Shown: piece after piece, positions 1-11,274 of the stretch | Position numbering within the stretch: position 1 is the stretch's first letter | How the letters are laid out: every line of letters starts with the position of its first letter | From: Eleginops maclovinus | Taxonomy: Eukaryota > Chordata > Actinopteri > Perciformes > Eleginopidae | Assembly (NCBI RefSeq): GCF_036324505.1 | Contig: NC_086371.1 | Location: forward strand, 742,501 to 806,500 | Reading direction: 5' to 3' | Length of the DNA stretch: 64,000 nucleotides | Position numbers and translations under genes: made by a program | Notes under the pieces: model-generated | Databases searched by the model: none | What the model was told of the DNA's origin: nothing | Seen by the model: only the letters and a program-made list of their open reading frames with translations

Positions 1-80
1 ATAAGAATAAGAATAATAAAATATACAAATAATAATAATAATAATAATAAAATATACAAATAATAATAATAAAATATACA

Positions 81-111
<31 letters not shown>

Positions 112-370
112 TATACAAATAATAATAAGAATAAGAATAATAATAATAATAATAATAATAAAATATACAAATAATAATAATAATAATAATAAAATATACA
201 AATAATAATAATAATAAAATATACAAATAATAATAATAATAAAATATACAAATAATAATAATAATAATAATAATAAAATATACAAATAATAATAATAATA
301 ATAATAATAATGAGAAAATACAGAGATGAATTACATGAACTAAGAATAATAATAAAATATACAAATAAAA
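1..370. repeat. (AAT)n / AAAATATACAAATAAT compound simple repeat
   Basis: The window opens in an A/T-only array. Runs of AAT are interrupted at irregular intervals by the unit AAAATATACAAATAAT, about ten times before it breaks up near 310-370. The array probably continues to the left of the window. It lies upstream of the first visible mgat4b exon and so probably within an mgat4b intron. Confidence 0.9.
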
Positions 371-1009
371 CAAATAATAAAGAAAAATAATAATTATAAA
401 CTAGTTATTGAAAATTACTAAGCAATGTTTGGAGGATGAAAAAAATAGGAAAATGTGCAGCTTTTTTCAAAACCATTTATCAAATTATTCTGAAGAAAAT
501 CACAAATATTTGTTTTGTTTTTTTCAAAACTAAATATTATAAATGAATAACAAAATGATATTACCCTAAAAAGATGAGGAAACAACATTACATTCAAATC
601 TAAACAGCACTAACCTTTGGAACCTTTTCGTACTAACCTTTAATACTTTAACACTTCTTAAATGTGCTCTCTATTTATTTTCTGGATGTTTGACTTGGAG
701 GATTTTATTGATGCTATTTATCAAATATCTCTGAAAGTGAGAAACTATTTCCAAAGGTGAGTGTCTCCTGCAGTCTCCAGAGGAAACGCTCTGCTGGTAA
801 ATGAAAGCGTCAGCTCTCTGATTATCGATCAGACCGGAGAGAGTAATTAAACGTCTCCGACATGTCAGCCTACTGAAGCTCAGAGAGCAGAAACTCCTCG
901 TATTGATCCGAAACATCTCATCTGGAACATCTGGAAATCTGTGTCTGATAGAAAACCGATATACAGTAAAGATAGATCAACTTTATTAGCACCAAAGACA
1001 ACAACATCA

Positions 1010-1150
1010 CACTGCAAACGGTGGCTGGCTCTGTTGGGATTGGTCCACCAGCTCAGAGATGTCCCGCCCCTTAGCCTATCACGTACAATGTGTGGGAGTG
1101 CTAGCCAATAGGAGCGTGAGTGATCCGTAGTGATGTCATTATGATCTGAA
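1010..1150 (+). repeat. Dispersed repeat family X, copy 1
   Basis: Contains GATTGGTCCACCAGC, GATGTCCCGCCCCTTAG, CCTATCACGTACAATGTG and GCTAGCCAATAGGAGCG. It shares these in order with the reverse complement of 22880-23000, and its last part with the reverse complement of 33680-33760. Confidence 0.65.
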
Positions 1151-1550
1151 AGTAAAAAGGAATGTTTCATTTCAACAATAACATGCCTCAGAACTTTAAA
1201 AAAGTGACCTAACCTCCTGCATTTCTGAAGCACATTCACTCAGGTCAATGAGGAGAGGTATTTAGCTCTGCTCAAACATCAGGTTTTATTTGGTCATTTT
1301 CAAAACTTTTCTCATGTTTTTGTTGATTCTGCAAAGCATCAGTCTCTTAATGGAGAAAATAAATCAGCGGATTAATCCATAACGAGAATAATAATTAGTC
1401 TCCGTCCTGCTGCCAGAAAACTGCAGCAATTAACATCCCATAATAAACAGATTCTGCCTCATGATGGAAACATTTTAACTGTGAATTATTGATTAGACTA
1501 AACACAGCGGAGAAAAACAATCAATTATGTCATTAAGTGTGTTATTATCT

Positions 1551-1652
<102 letters not shown>

Positions 1653-2147
1653 TTATATTTGGATAGTAAAGTGTCACCATTACAAGAGAGGCGCTCCGAT
1701 GTGAGGCTGATGAAATTGTTGCATTGTGGGTAATCTGACAGTGACGATAATGCAGGAGTGTGTGTTTGTCTTCACACACTCTTTGTTCTTCATTAAGTGT
1801 GTGAGGCAGCTGCTGGAGGTGATGCAACACACTGTTACAGTGATATATGAATTATAATTGGCTGTAAGCTTTCAGAGTGGTGTACATTCAAACAAACCAT
1901 GGTAATGAGATTAAGAGCAAACGAAGTCATGAAATACTTTAAAGGTTCAATTTCACAGTTTAAAAAGATACGTTTTCATAAATCACACAAATGTTTTACA
2001 TATTTTAAGGAAATATTAACCTGTATTTGACCTGTATTTTATTTTCTCATTTGTCACTTTTTTCACGTATATATGTTTTGATAATGTTCTCCTATTTCTC
2101 TTATTTTTTGGATATTTTGGGATTTCTTTCATATGAATTAAAAAACA

Positions 2148-2440
2148 TACTGTGGCAGCGGGGTGTGGTTAGGGTGCCGGCTGCTGGAGTGGCAGGAGTG
2201 GCTCAGCCGGAGGCCAGACAGCTGACCAGAATCAAGTAATGAGGGGCGGGTTAAAGTCATGGTTGTGACCTGGTTCTGGGCTCTGTTGCAGTACACGGGG
2301 GCCTGAGTGAGGACTGTTTCCCCCCGCCCGCAGGACGAGAGCCACTAACCGCCAGCCCCATTGTGAAAGTTCAGTTCCGCAATAAAGATTTCAGTTTGTG
2401 TCAAAGTACCAGTGGTCCTTCCATCATTGGGAACGTAAGT
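2148..2440 (+). mobile_element. Possible solo LTR-like fragment
   Basis: A higher-complexity, G/C-rich island inside A/T-rich DNA begins TGTGGCAGCGGGG and contains a polyadenylation-type AATAAAG near 2382, ending around GGGAAC. The TG start and internal AATAAA fit an LTR layout. However, no matching second copy, clear target-site duplication or primer-binding site was found, so a SINE or unrelated single-copy DNA remains possible. Confidence 0.3.
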
Positions 2441-2976
2441 GTGAGCCCGAACGCTCACACACATTTATTTTTGGAACATTTTTCAGCAGAATCAGAAATG
2501 TGCCTGAAAACAGAAAACTGCTGCAGAGAGCCAGCTGCTTCAGAGCTGCACTGATGATGATGATGAAGAGGATGATGAAGAGGATGATGAAGAGGATGAG
2601 ATGAAGAGGATGAAGATGATTTCACACTTGGATGTCCCCCCCTCCCGGCTGCAGCTGACTGTCTGCGTTACATCAGCAGCAGCCGCTCTGCAGAAGCGTC
2701 TCTCAGCTTCTCTAACTTCAGCCTCGGTCCGGCCTCTGAACGTCTGCAGGCTTTATTTCTTCCCGTAATTATTATTCCGCTGCCTCGATGCTCATCCGGC
2801 ACTTTGGAGGCTGAAACGTCCCGACACATCGGGGGGGACCTGAAGGGGCTGTGAGCTCCATGTTGGCCTTTTTAATTCTCCATCTTTATTCCAGACTCTG
2901 ACCTTTAGGTCCTCTCAGATCAGCACACTGACTTCCTACAGAAACACGAGAGCTATTTCAGGTCCTGCAGTAAAGT

Positions 2977-2977
<1 letters not shown>

Positions 2978-3024
<47 letters not shown>

Positions 3025-3025
3025 G

Positions 3026-3058
<33 letters not shown>
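2978..3058. repeat. Interrupted (GT)n microsatellite
   Basis: A GT run with two GTGTGC interruptions, directly visible. Confidence 0.95.
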
Positions 3059-3526
3059 TAAAAAAACGAATCTGATGACATTATAATTGGTGTGTTTTTA
3101 AGGGGGGGGGGGTGAGGTGTTTCTCCATGATCAGAAGCCAAACAGTGCCATAAAAATATCTAAGTTTAAGTGAAAGCTATTTTTAGAAAATACATTTCAG
3201 AACAATCCTTTTAAGATTGAGAAAGTGAGAAATGTGAAAACAATCTGTGATATTTGAATATATTTGTGACAAATGTCTAAACTACATCTAAATATATTTG
3301 AAACGTGTCTAAAATATTTCTAAACTATGTGAAAATGTCTAAACTACATGTGAAAATGTCTCAGATATACAGAGAAATATATCCGTGTGTTCTATGTTCT
3401 AAACATTTCTGAAAGATTTCTGAACCCTGGACTGAAAATGATCCTGCGATAGAGATATGTGATCATTTATATGAGACTTTCTATTGCATAAAGTAGATTA
3501 AAAACAGTGAGGTTTTTTTACTAACC

Positions 3527-3583
3527 GTCCTCCTCCTCCTCCTCCTCCTCCTCCTCCTCCTCCTCCTCCTCCTCCTCCTCCTC
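3527..3583. repeat. (CCT)n microsatellite upstream of an mgat4b acceptor
   Basis: About 19 CCT triplets followed by a short T-rich stretch and the acceptor AG at 3601-3602. Its pyrimidine strand is the sense strand, so it may contribute to 3' splice-site recognition (inference). Confidence 0.9.
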
Positions 3584-3602
3584 TTTTCTTGTTCTGTGGT
3601 AG

Positions 3603-4688
3603 GTAAGATGTTCAAATCTCTGGACCTGTCTCTCATCGTGGAGTTCATGCTGATGTTCTACAAAGACAAACCCATCGACTGGCTGCTCGACCACATCATG
3701 TGGGTCAAAGTGTGCAACCCTGAGAAGGACGCGTGAGTCACAGACAGACATATCACTAAATAACACCACCAGACTGAATGTGTATATTTATATACTTCTC
3801 TGTCTCCCTCAGAAACACTGCGACCGACAGAAAGCCAACCTGAGGATTCGGTTCAAACCATCGCTGTTCCAACACGTCGGGACCCACTCCTCTCTGGCCG
3901 GGAAGATACAGAAACTCAAGGTACAGAAAATCACCTGGAGACTGAGAAAGCTCATTGATGGGGAATCATGTTTTCAGCTTCTGAACGGCAGATATTTGGC
4001 CCATTCTTTTCAATAAATGTTCACGTTTGGACACGGCAGCAATGTCAAATAAAATGTGGAACCTTTTTCAAAAATGTCAAAAATAAGTAAAATAATTTCT
4101 CAAAAAAGAAGAAAATTGTCAAAAGAAAACCATTTTGATAAAAGTGATCAAAATAAATTGTAATGTGAAAAATGAAGTATAAGAAATTCAACAAAAAAGA
4201 GAAACATTTTTAAAATGTCCCCAAAAATAAGTAAAAATATCCTAAAAAATGTTGAAAGTTGAAAAAACTCTTTGAAACTTTTTTCAAAAAACGATATAAA
4301 ATGTTTTTAAAAAAGTGAACAATTTAAAGAAGAAATATTTGAAGACAATCTTTTTAAATACGTGAAAAATTCCTGGAAAAAATTGGAAAGAAGTCGAACC
4401 AAAATGTGAAAAATATCAGAAATATTTCTGGTCTCAGGATAAGGACTTTGGGAAGCAGACGCTCCATAAGGGCCACGCTAACCCGCTGGCGGAGGTCACC
4501 ACCTCCCTGAAGACGTACCAACACTTCACCCTGGAGAAGGCCTACCTGGGGGAGGACTTCTTCTGGGCCTTCACCCCCGTGGCCGGAGACTTCATCCGGA
4601 TACGCTTCTTCACCCCGGTCCGCATCGAGAGGTGTGGAACACGGAGGAACACAAATAAATAAATAACATCAACAACAACAACAACAAC

Positions 4689-4733
<45 letters not shown>

Positions 4734-6194
4734 GACGATTCAAAACCTTTTCCTTTAAATACTTTATCTGAAACTCCTGTTTTTTTTTTTAAATCAATGT
4801 TTAGAATCATTTCTAATACATTATTTATTTAGATTTATTTTAGAAGTAAAGTCAGTTTTATTTGTGTTTGTTATTATGGTCTGTATTGATATTGAGTTCA
4901 TATAAATTACATTTGAGATATTTGAAAAACAATTGTTTTACACACATTATTTCATAAAGCCTTATTTCTCGTACAGATAAATATATATATTTCTAAATGT
5001 CTGTCCCTCTCCCCGTCAGGTTTTTCTTCCGCAGCGGGAACATCGAACATCCCGGCGACAAACTGTTCAACACGTCTGTCGAGGTGCTGCCGTTCGATGT
5101 GAGTTTAGAAAACACACTCAAATGTGCTCCTTTTATTTGCTGAATGACTTTGTTCTTACCTTCTTTTTTCCATAAAAATGTAACTCACAGATTAGATAGA
5201 GTCGGAGGATGAAGCCCTCTTTATTGTCACACAGCACACAGCAGAGCACACACAGTGAAATGTGTCCTCTGCATTTAACCCATCCTAGTACTGGGAGCAA
5301 TGGGGAGGGGGGATTGGAGGTCTCCGGTGCCTTGCTCAAGGTCACCACAGCAGGGCCTAGGAGGTGAACTGGGACCTCTCCAAGTAGCAGTCCACTTTCC
5401 ATATTTCAAGTCTGTTCGGGGACTTGAACCGGCAACCCTACGGTTCCCAGTCCCCTACTGACTGAGCCACTGCTGGACAGATTTGAGAATCACATGAACG
5501 TGTTGAGAGACACCATCCCACAGATCTTGTGTTTGTGTTTCAGAACATCCAGGCGGAGAAGGAGGCTCTGACGGACGGCAGAGAGAAAACACCAAAGTAC
5601 CACCGGACCGAGGACGGGTTCATCCGGATAGGTGAGAGAGACCACGGGTTCGAATCCCAGCGGGGTTTAACTCGGCGACAAAGTCAAGTTTGACCGATGA
5701 ATGAAAATAAAAACAGAAGCAGGAGGAGTTTTAGACGCAGGAGGTCGGTTATCGTGACAGGGTTATTGATTTTTACTATAGATTTTTTAGAGTTTTGAAC
5801 TTTGACTTTTTAGAAATATTTCCTACAAATTGAAAAATAAAAAGACACTTTAGTTCTTTTAGAAATTCACTTTAAAAACTGCAGCTTTACGTTTAATTTA
5901 ACCTACAATTAATTTAAATGATGTTGACTTTTCCTTTAGTCAAGTTTACATCTATATTGAAGTTCATGTTGAGCTAAGTTTGCCTCCAGTTTACACGTAA
6001 GCATACACTTTGTTTATGTTGGTGTTAATTTAAGTATTTCAAGTCTATGTGAAAGTTAGTTTACACGAGTTTACGTAATGTTGGTGATCAGCGTTATTAG
6101 AATGAATAAACGTTACGTCTGAGAGAAACAGGGAAGCTGTCAGGCAGCCGTACACATGTTTCTGCACTTTGGATAATCCCACAATAACAACAGT

Positions 6195-6274
<80 letters not shown>

Positions 6275-6919
6275 GCTCTGTGTGAGAGCATGGTTGCCTG
6301 CCGGATGATCCCGCAGTGTAAATCCTCTCAGGGATTATTGCTCTGTTGAAGAGCAGTCACTGAAATCATGGGAATTTATTTAAATTAAACCAACATCCCA
6401 GAACCACAGGGGTCCGGGAGTTTCAACAATATTTAGCAATCCTGAAAGTCTGCACAGAAATCTTTAAAGGTTCATTAGTCACCTCCGTCAACTTTCAACT
6501 TCTGCGGGAGAAACAGCTGGATAGATCCCACCATGTGTTTTAAAAAGTGGCCGCAGTGCATTCTGGGAAACTGAGTTTATGGTTGTCTTCTGTTGCAGGA
6601 GCGTTCGGCAGCGGGGTGGCGGAGGGTGAGGTGGATGCCTCGTTCGGGCCGCTGGAGGCGATGCGTCTCACGGTTTTGACCGACTCTCCGGTGTGGGTGA
6701 TCCTCAGCGAGGTGAGAGCCTGTGGACTCAATGGGGATTAGAAACCTAAGAACTTGCGCCGTTCATTTCTCTGCATCAAAGAGCAGTGAATGCCCCAGAG
6801 TGACCTCTGACCTCTGACGACTGTTTGAGGGAGAGAGTTAACCCGTTAAGGTGCATCGGTCTGATCATTGACAGGAAGTCTGAATCTGAAAAGTATTTAA
6901 AGTGAGGCTGGTTCTGGTT

Positions 6920-7010
<91 letters not shown>

Positions 7011-7437
7011 CTGTTGCATTGTTTTTGCTTATTTTGTGTTTTTTCTTTAAATATCATTTTATTTATTTATTCTAAATTATGTTCAAATGTATTGTTCTTT
7101 GTAGGATGTGTTGTTACCCTCATCTTCTTCACTCTCCTGTCATTTCTATGGATTATTACATCTTTCCCTCTCATGTTGTGTGCGTCTCCTTCTGTTTAGC
7201 AAAACATTATATTTTTTCATTTCTTTTCAGCCAACACTTTTTTAAATACATGGATTTCTTCTGATGTTCCGTTGTAGTTTTTCCTGCTCATCGTTCTGAA
7301 TACTTTCACTTGAGGGAATTCTTAAAGGGCTCTTCAGTGCATTCATGGAGTTCATGAAGTCGTATCCGTTTGCAGTTCAGATAAAAAGCTGTTTCCTCTG
7401 CTGTTTCTCTCAGATCTTCATAAAGAAAGCCGAGTGA
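3603..7437 (+). CDS. mgat4b: mgat4b 3' part: alpha-1,3-mannosyl-glycoprotein 4-beta-N-acetylglucosaminyltransferase B
   Basis: Seven terminal exons: 3603-3733, 3813-3920, 4438-4631, 5020-5098, 5544-5631, 6599-6711 and 7414-7437, about 245 residues. The protein is a Golgi type II glycosyltransferase (GT54) that adds the beta-1,4-GlcNAc branch to the alpha-1,3-mannose arm of N-glycans. Recognised stretches include [66 protein letters not shown] and the end SEIFIKKAE. These resemble the vertebrate MGAT4B C-terminal region, which carries the end of the catalytic part plus the lectin-like domain. The 5' exons lie left of the window. The first listed exon ends GAC GCG followed directly by TGAGTCA, so one base is missing relative to an in-frame GT donor (see findings). 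The neighbouring canx/maml1/ltc4s cluster supports the B paralogue over MGAT4A. Confidence 0.93.
4669..4731. repeat. (AAC)n plus (CA)n microsatellite
   Basis: About seven AAC units run into about 20 CA units, starting some 37 bases after the mgat4b donor at 4632. CA lies on the sense strand. Confidence 0.95.
5196..5476 (-). mobile_element. tRNA-derived SINE-like element
   Basis: Read on the minus strand, the element starts with an A-box-like TGGCTCAGTCAGTAGG and a B-box-like GGTTCAAGTCC. It is followed by a body containing the reverse complements of TGCATTTAACCCATCC and TGCTCAAGGTCACC. A related copy lies at 43391-43660 and fragments at 44258-44358 and 62221-62310. It sits in an mgat4b intron. 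The family name is not assigned. Confidence 0.7.
6195..6271. repeat. (CA)n microsatellite
   Basis: About 38 CA units, mid-intron in mgat4b, directly visible. Confidence 0.97.
6921..7009. repeat. (GT)n microsatellite
   Basis: About 44 GT units inside the last mgat4b intron (6712-7413), GT on the sense strand. Confidence 0.97.
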
Positions 7438-7659
7438 AGCTGCCCCCCCCCCCACCTGCAGAGAGACCTCGCCCCCCAGCTGCAGTCTGCCCCCCCTCTT
7501 TGAGGCCACTGCGCCCCCCTGTGGCTGCAGACTGACTCAGATAAACTGGAGACAATATCAAAGTGTATTTATTGTACATACAGGTAAACACTGAAACTGG
7601 AAACTGCTGCTACCCCCCCACAGTACTCTGTATACAAGTACACACTACCATAGGAATGC

Positions 7660-7710
<51 letters not shown>

Positions 7711-8770
7711 GTGCGTGTGTGCGTGTGTGCGTGTGTGCGTGTGTGCGTGTGTGCGTGTGTGCGTGTGTGTGTGTGTGTTCAGACCTTGGCCTTAACGGAG
7801 AGACACGAGCAGTACCCAGAATCCTTTGCTGCCTCGGCCCTGAAACTACTGACGGCTGTTTTTTTAACGAATCTTAAAGTGTATTTTATTTACTGAGGCC
7901 TTTTACCCACACTCTGGTTTCATCCTTACTGCAGTACTGTGAGGTACTTTAGAATACTCCAAAATACTCTACAGTACTTTAATCTACTTTAATTTATTTG
8001 ACTGTACCTCATTTAAGTACATTGATATACTTTACAGCACCTAACACTATTACATGTGTTATTGTATTTTACAGTACCTAATGAACGTACATGAATATAC
8101 TCAACACACTTTAGAGTATTTTAATGTACTTGTTTCAGTACTGCAGTATTTCACACATACCCCACTTCTCATCTTCAGTCTCTCATTCACACTTTTGGTA
8201 ATAAAAAGCAGAAAGCTATTTAAAAATAATGAAAAACTCCCAACATTTGAATTATTTCTCCTCTTCATCTTCTGGTATTATTTTTGTCTCCTTGTGTTTC
8301 CTCAGATTATTAGTATTTTGCTCTTTTAACACTTTGTTTGTTCTCTCTGTCCAATAATTGACAACCTTTGATTGTGTAGATGATGTGTATAATAATATGA
8401 GGAGAAACACCTGCAGCTAGCACCAAAATATATCCTATCTAACAATGTTTTATGCAATTTAATCGTCTTTCTTAATCAAATTTAGCCCAAAGATGTAGTC
8501 AAACAAATCAATCCATGGAGTATTAAGTGCTCTAATATATCCAAGGAACAAACTCAGTGATTTAAGGAACAGAAATACTGATTTGAGGCAGCAAGAGATT
8601 TTCTATCATCATTTTGTTTGCAGATTTTCAGTGAACCTGGAGTTAATTTCTCTGTGAGATGCACTGAATGCATTGCTATAATCTCGTGTGTCTTTTCTAT
8701 CCTTTAGATATTTAAATGATTCATGAATTTATCCGATCAGTGACTTGTAATAAAGACAGAAATTAAAAAA
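7438..8770 (+). other. mgat4b: mgat4b 3' UTR and downstream DNA
   Basis: Sequence after the mgat4b stop begins C-rich, then carries a compound (GT)n/(GTGTGTGC)n repeat at 7661-7777. AATAAA-type signals occur near 8198 and 8747, and the true polyadenylation site cannot be chosen from sequence alone. Between 7930 and 8160 there is a scatter of short TACTTT/GTACTTTA-like words but no clear array. No other coding sequence was seen. Confidence 0.5.
7661..7777. repeat. (GT)n followed by (GTGTGTGC)n octamer array
   Basis: A pure GT run converts into about eight copies of the octamer GTGTGTGC, then returns to GT. A single GT-to-GC change has been propagated by repeat expansion. Confidence 0.95.
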
Positions 8771-9214
8771 TGAAGTGTTTGCCTCAAATCTCTGCATTCA
8801 TCTCAGAGGAAAGCCCAGACGTCGCTGTAAAGAAAGGAAGACGGGAGATAAGACGTGTTTAAGTCAGGTGACTCATCATGAGGAGCAGCACAAGGCCCGG
8901 GCCCCGACATGTGACAGGAAGAAGACCCCCAAACCCTTCCTCAATGGGCCCTTGTTGTTGTTTTGCATCTTTTTCTAGACTTTCTTTGTATTCCTTAGTG
9001 TTTTTATGTCTATTTTTAGATGTGTTTTGCATCTATTCTGAATTATTAATGTTGGATTTCTGTGCGGTCATTGTGTTTCTCCTGGATGTTGGTTTACACC
9101 TTTGAAGTCTCTGTGGTGTTGTGTCTCTTGGTGGACAACTGAAGTCTTTTGATCATTTTGCATCTTTTTGTGATGTTGTTGATCCTACAGGTGCATCGGC
9201 ATTAAGAAAGAGTT

Positions 9215-9405
9215 TTGTTTTTTGGTGGGGGGGGGGGGGGGGGGCGGGGGGGTTTGCCTTTAATCGGATAGGACAGTGGAGAGTGACAGGAAAGTGGGAG
9301 AGAGAGTCGGGGTGGGATCCGGAAAGGACCACGGGTTGGGAATCGAAACCCAGGTCGCCGGCATACGGTGCAGGTGCCCCAGCCAGTTGCCGGGGCCTTG
9401 CATCT
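9215..9405 (-). mobile_element. tRNA-derived SINE-like element
   Basis: On the + strand a poly-G run is followed by a segment containing GGATAGGACAGTGGAGAGTG and then GGGAATCGAAACCC. The reverse complement of the latter is a B-box (GGTTTCGATTCCC), with an A-box-like TGGCTGGGG about 35 bases upstream on the minus strand. It differs from the element at 5196-5476. The family is not named. Confidence 0.6.
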
Positions 9406-10157
9406 GTTTTAAAACAGTAAGCATCTCTGTAAAAGTGTTTGCATTGCCTTGTGGTAATTTCACAACCATAGCAGTGTAGCACCCCCCAGTGGTCATGTTG
9501 CATCTCCTCCTGTGTGTTTGCATCTAAGTGTTGCTGTTTTGCGTAAACCATTTTGCATTTCTTAATGGTAACGTTGGTTCCCTTTGTGTTTGTGCAGGTC
9601 TGTTTGTAAAGACACTTTCCACAACCTAAAAGCAGGAAACTCCATTCAAACCCACCGAGCAGTCCTCCCACCCTGAGGCTGCACAGTACACACTGGTTAG
9701 CGGGGCTGTGTGAATAGAGACAAAGCTCAGTGACTAATTCAGTATGTAAATGATCAGGGGGGGTAATGAGGGTCTCAGCTTCACGGTGCATAGCAGAGAA
9801 TAAAGAGAATAAAAGCAGAGGGGGTCACATGGAGGAAGATCACATGACGCCATGCTGCAGAAACGGGGGGGGGGGGTGTTTACAGGTAGGGTGTTTTTAA
9901 GAGCTATTCAACTATTTTCTTAGGGATAATTTAAGAGGAAGTCCTCAAATCCGCTTAACCATTTCATAGAAAAACAAAACAAGAAGAAATGAAATGGATA
10001 CGAAAATAACTTTAACAAGAAATCTAAAATATTGAACAGAAAATATGAGATTTTTGGGTCATTTTTCATCTAAGATATAAATTTAGTTTTTATTTAATTT
10101 ATTTTAAGACATTTAAACAGAATTTATTCAATTTAAAATAAGGTGATTTATTTTCAC

Positions 10158-10352
10158 TTCTCCACTATAAATTATTATTCATTATTATTATTATTGTTAT
10201 TATTATTATTGTTGTTATTATTGTTATTATTATTGTTGTTATTATTATTATAATTATTGTTGTTATTGTTATTATTATTATTATTATAATTATTATTGTT
10301 GTTATTATTGTTATTATTGTTATTATTATTGTTGTTATTATTATTGTATTCT
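10158..10352. repeat. (ATT/GTT)n trinucleotide tract
   Basis: About 190 bases of ATT with interspersed GTT triplets. It is open in reading frames but low-complexity, and is not coding. Confidence 0.9.
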
Positions 10353-10573
10353 TCATTTCATATATATATTTTATTTGTTGTTTATTTTTTTATATATATT
10401 TAGATAAACCTTTCTCTATTGTTTATAAAAACAAACATTAGTTTTGGAAATGTTCTTTTCATTTCTTAAATTGAAAAGGGAAAATAGAAAACAGTGAAGT
10501 CAAAATAAATCCATTCCCAGTGGGGTAATGGTGTGTAGGCTGGGAGGACTCAAAGTCAACCCTTTTCATTTAG

Positions 10574-10637
10574 GGTGACCAGATTTGAGGAGGCGAAAAA
10601 GAGGACATGTCCGGGCAAAAGAGGACGTCTGGTCACC
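10574..10637. mobile_element. Short inverted-repeat (MITE-like) element
   Basis: The 10-base arms GGTGACCAGA (10574-10583) and TCTGGTCACC (10628-10637) are perfect inverted repeats around a 44-base spacer that itself repeats the word GAGGAC. The hairpin layout suggests the end of a non-autonomous DNA element. No full-length copy is present here. Confidence 0.45.
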
Positions 10638-11019
10638 GTATTTATTTCATGTGTTGCTTCCTTTAGTCTTCTTGTATTGATTTTTTGTATCTTAATCTGT
10701 TGGGTGACTTTCTGTGGTTTAAGGGCTCCAGCCTTCAGCCTCCTCTCCCACAGGTCCGCTTCAAAACAGCTTCAAAAAGTGCTCAAAAGGAAGTGAATTC
10801 TGCAATAAAACGTCCTTTGCACCCGATTTAAAGACTATAAGTGATGTAAATACTACAGATGACGTCGAGAAAACACATTTATAGAATAAGGAATGTCTCA
10901 TTTGATTAAATAATACTCATTTAGTGTAATAAACATAATGATTATAGACTGTCATTTAAAGAACTGTGTTATAATACAATCAGTTAAAAACTCATCCATC
11001 AAGCCCTGTCATCAGCCTC

Positions 11020-11200
11020 GTTCTAGCCAATCGGCGGGCACTTACCCCCTACAAATTGACCAATCAGCGCTGTCCACGAAGTTCGGCTCCGGTGGGGGCG
11101 GGTACCTCCTCGTCCGACCGAGATTCCCCGTCGACCAATCAGGTGTTGACAGTTGCCAGGAAACGTCAGATTCTAGCCAATCAGCGACGGCCAGGGGGAG
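11020..11200 (+). promoter_or_regulatory. canx: canx promoter with CCAAT boxes and an ER-stress response element
   Basis: Four CCAAT boxes, all on the + strand, start at 11027, 11060, 11135 and 11177 in a G/C-rich island. The second forms a perfect ERSE, CCAAT-N9-CCACG, at 11060-11078. The fourth is a near match (CCAAT-N9-CCAGG, 11177-11195). ERSEs bind NF-Y at CCAAT and ATF6/XBP1 at CCACG and drive chaperone genes during the unfolded protein response. The calnexin gene downstream fits that role. A CCACGTGA word at 11223-11230 is an additional UPR/E-box candidate. Confidence 0.8.
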
Positions 11201-11274
11201 TCGAGCCGTGCCCTCGGATACCCCACGTGATGCTCCTCAGTAGTTCCCAGGCGGTCAAACATCCAACAGCCGAG
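11200..11274 (+). other. canx: canx non-coding first exon (approximate start)
   Basis: The G/C-rich promoter ends in CAGCCGAG followed by the strong donor GTGAGT at 11275. The next canx exon starts at 18122, three bases before the ATG, so exon 1 would be entirely 5' UTR. The transcription start is not visible, so 11200 is a placeholder. Confidence 0.6.

Larger units (their letters stand above)
8771..11019. other. mgat4b-canx intergenic DNA
   Basis: No coding exon was recognised. The stretch contains a degenerate TTTTGCATCT repeat (about 8960-9560) split by a SINE-like insertion (9215-9405), an A+T-only (ATT/GTT)n tract (10158-10352) and a short inverted-repeat element (10574-10637). The rest looks like unremarkable single-copy DNA. 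Confidence 0.55.

Noticed and set aside
9153..9791. 212-codon minus-strand frame
   Set aside because: It runs through the SINE-like element and the degenerate TTTTGCATCT repeats and shows no recognisable domain.
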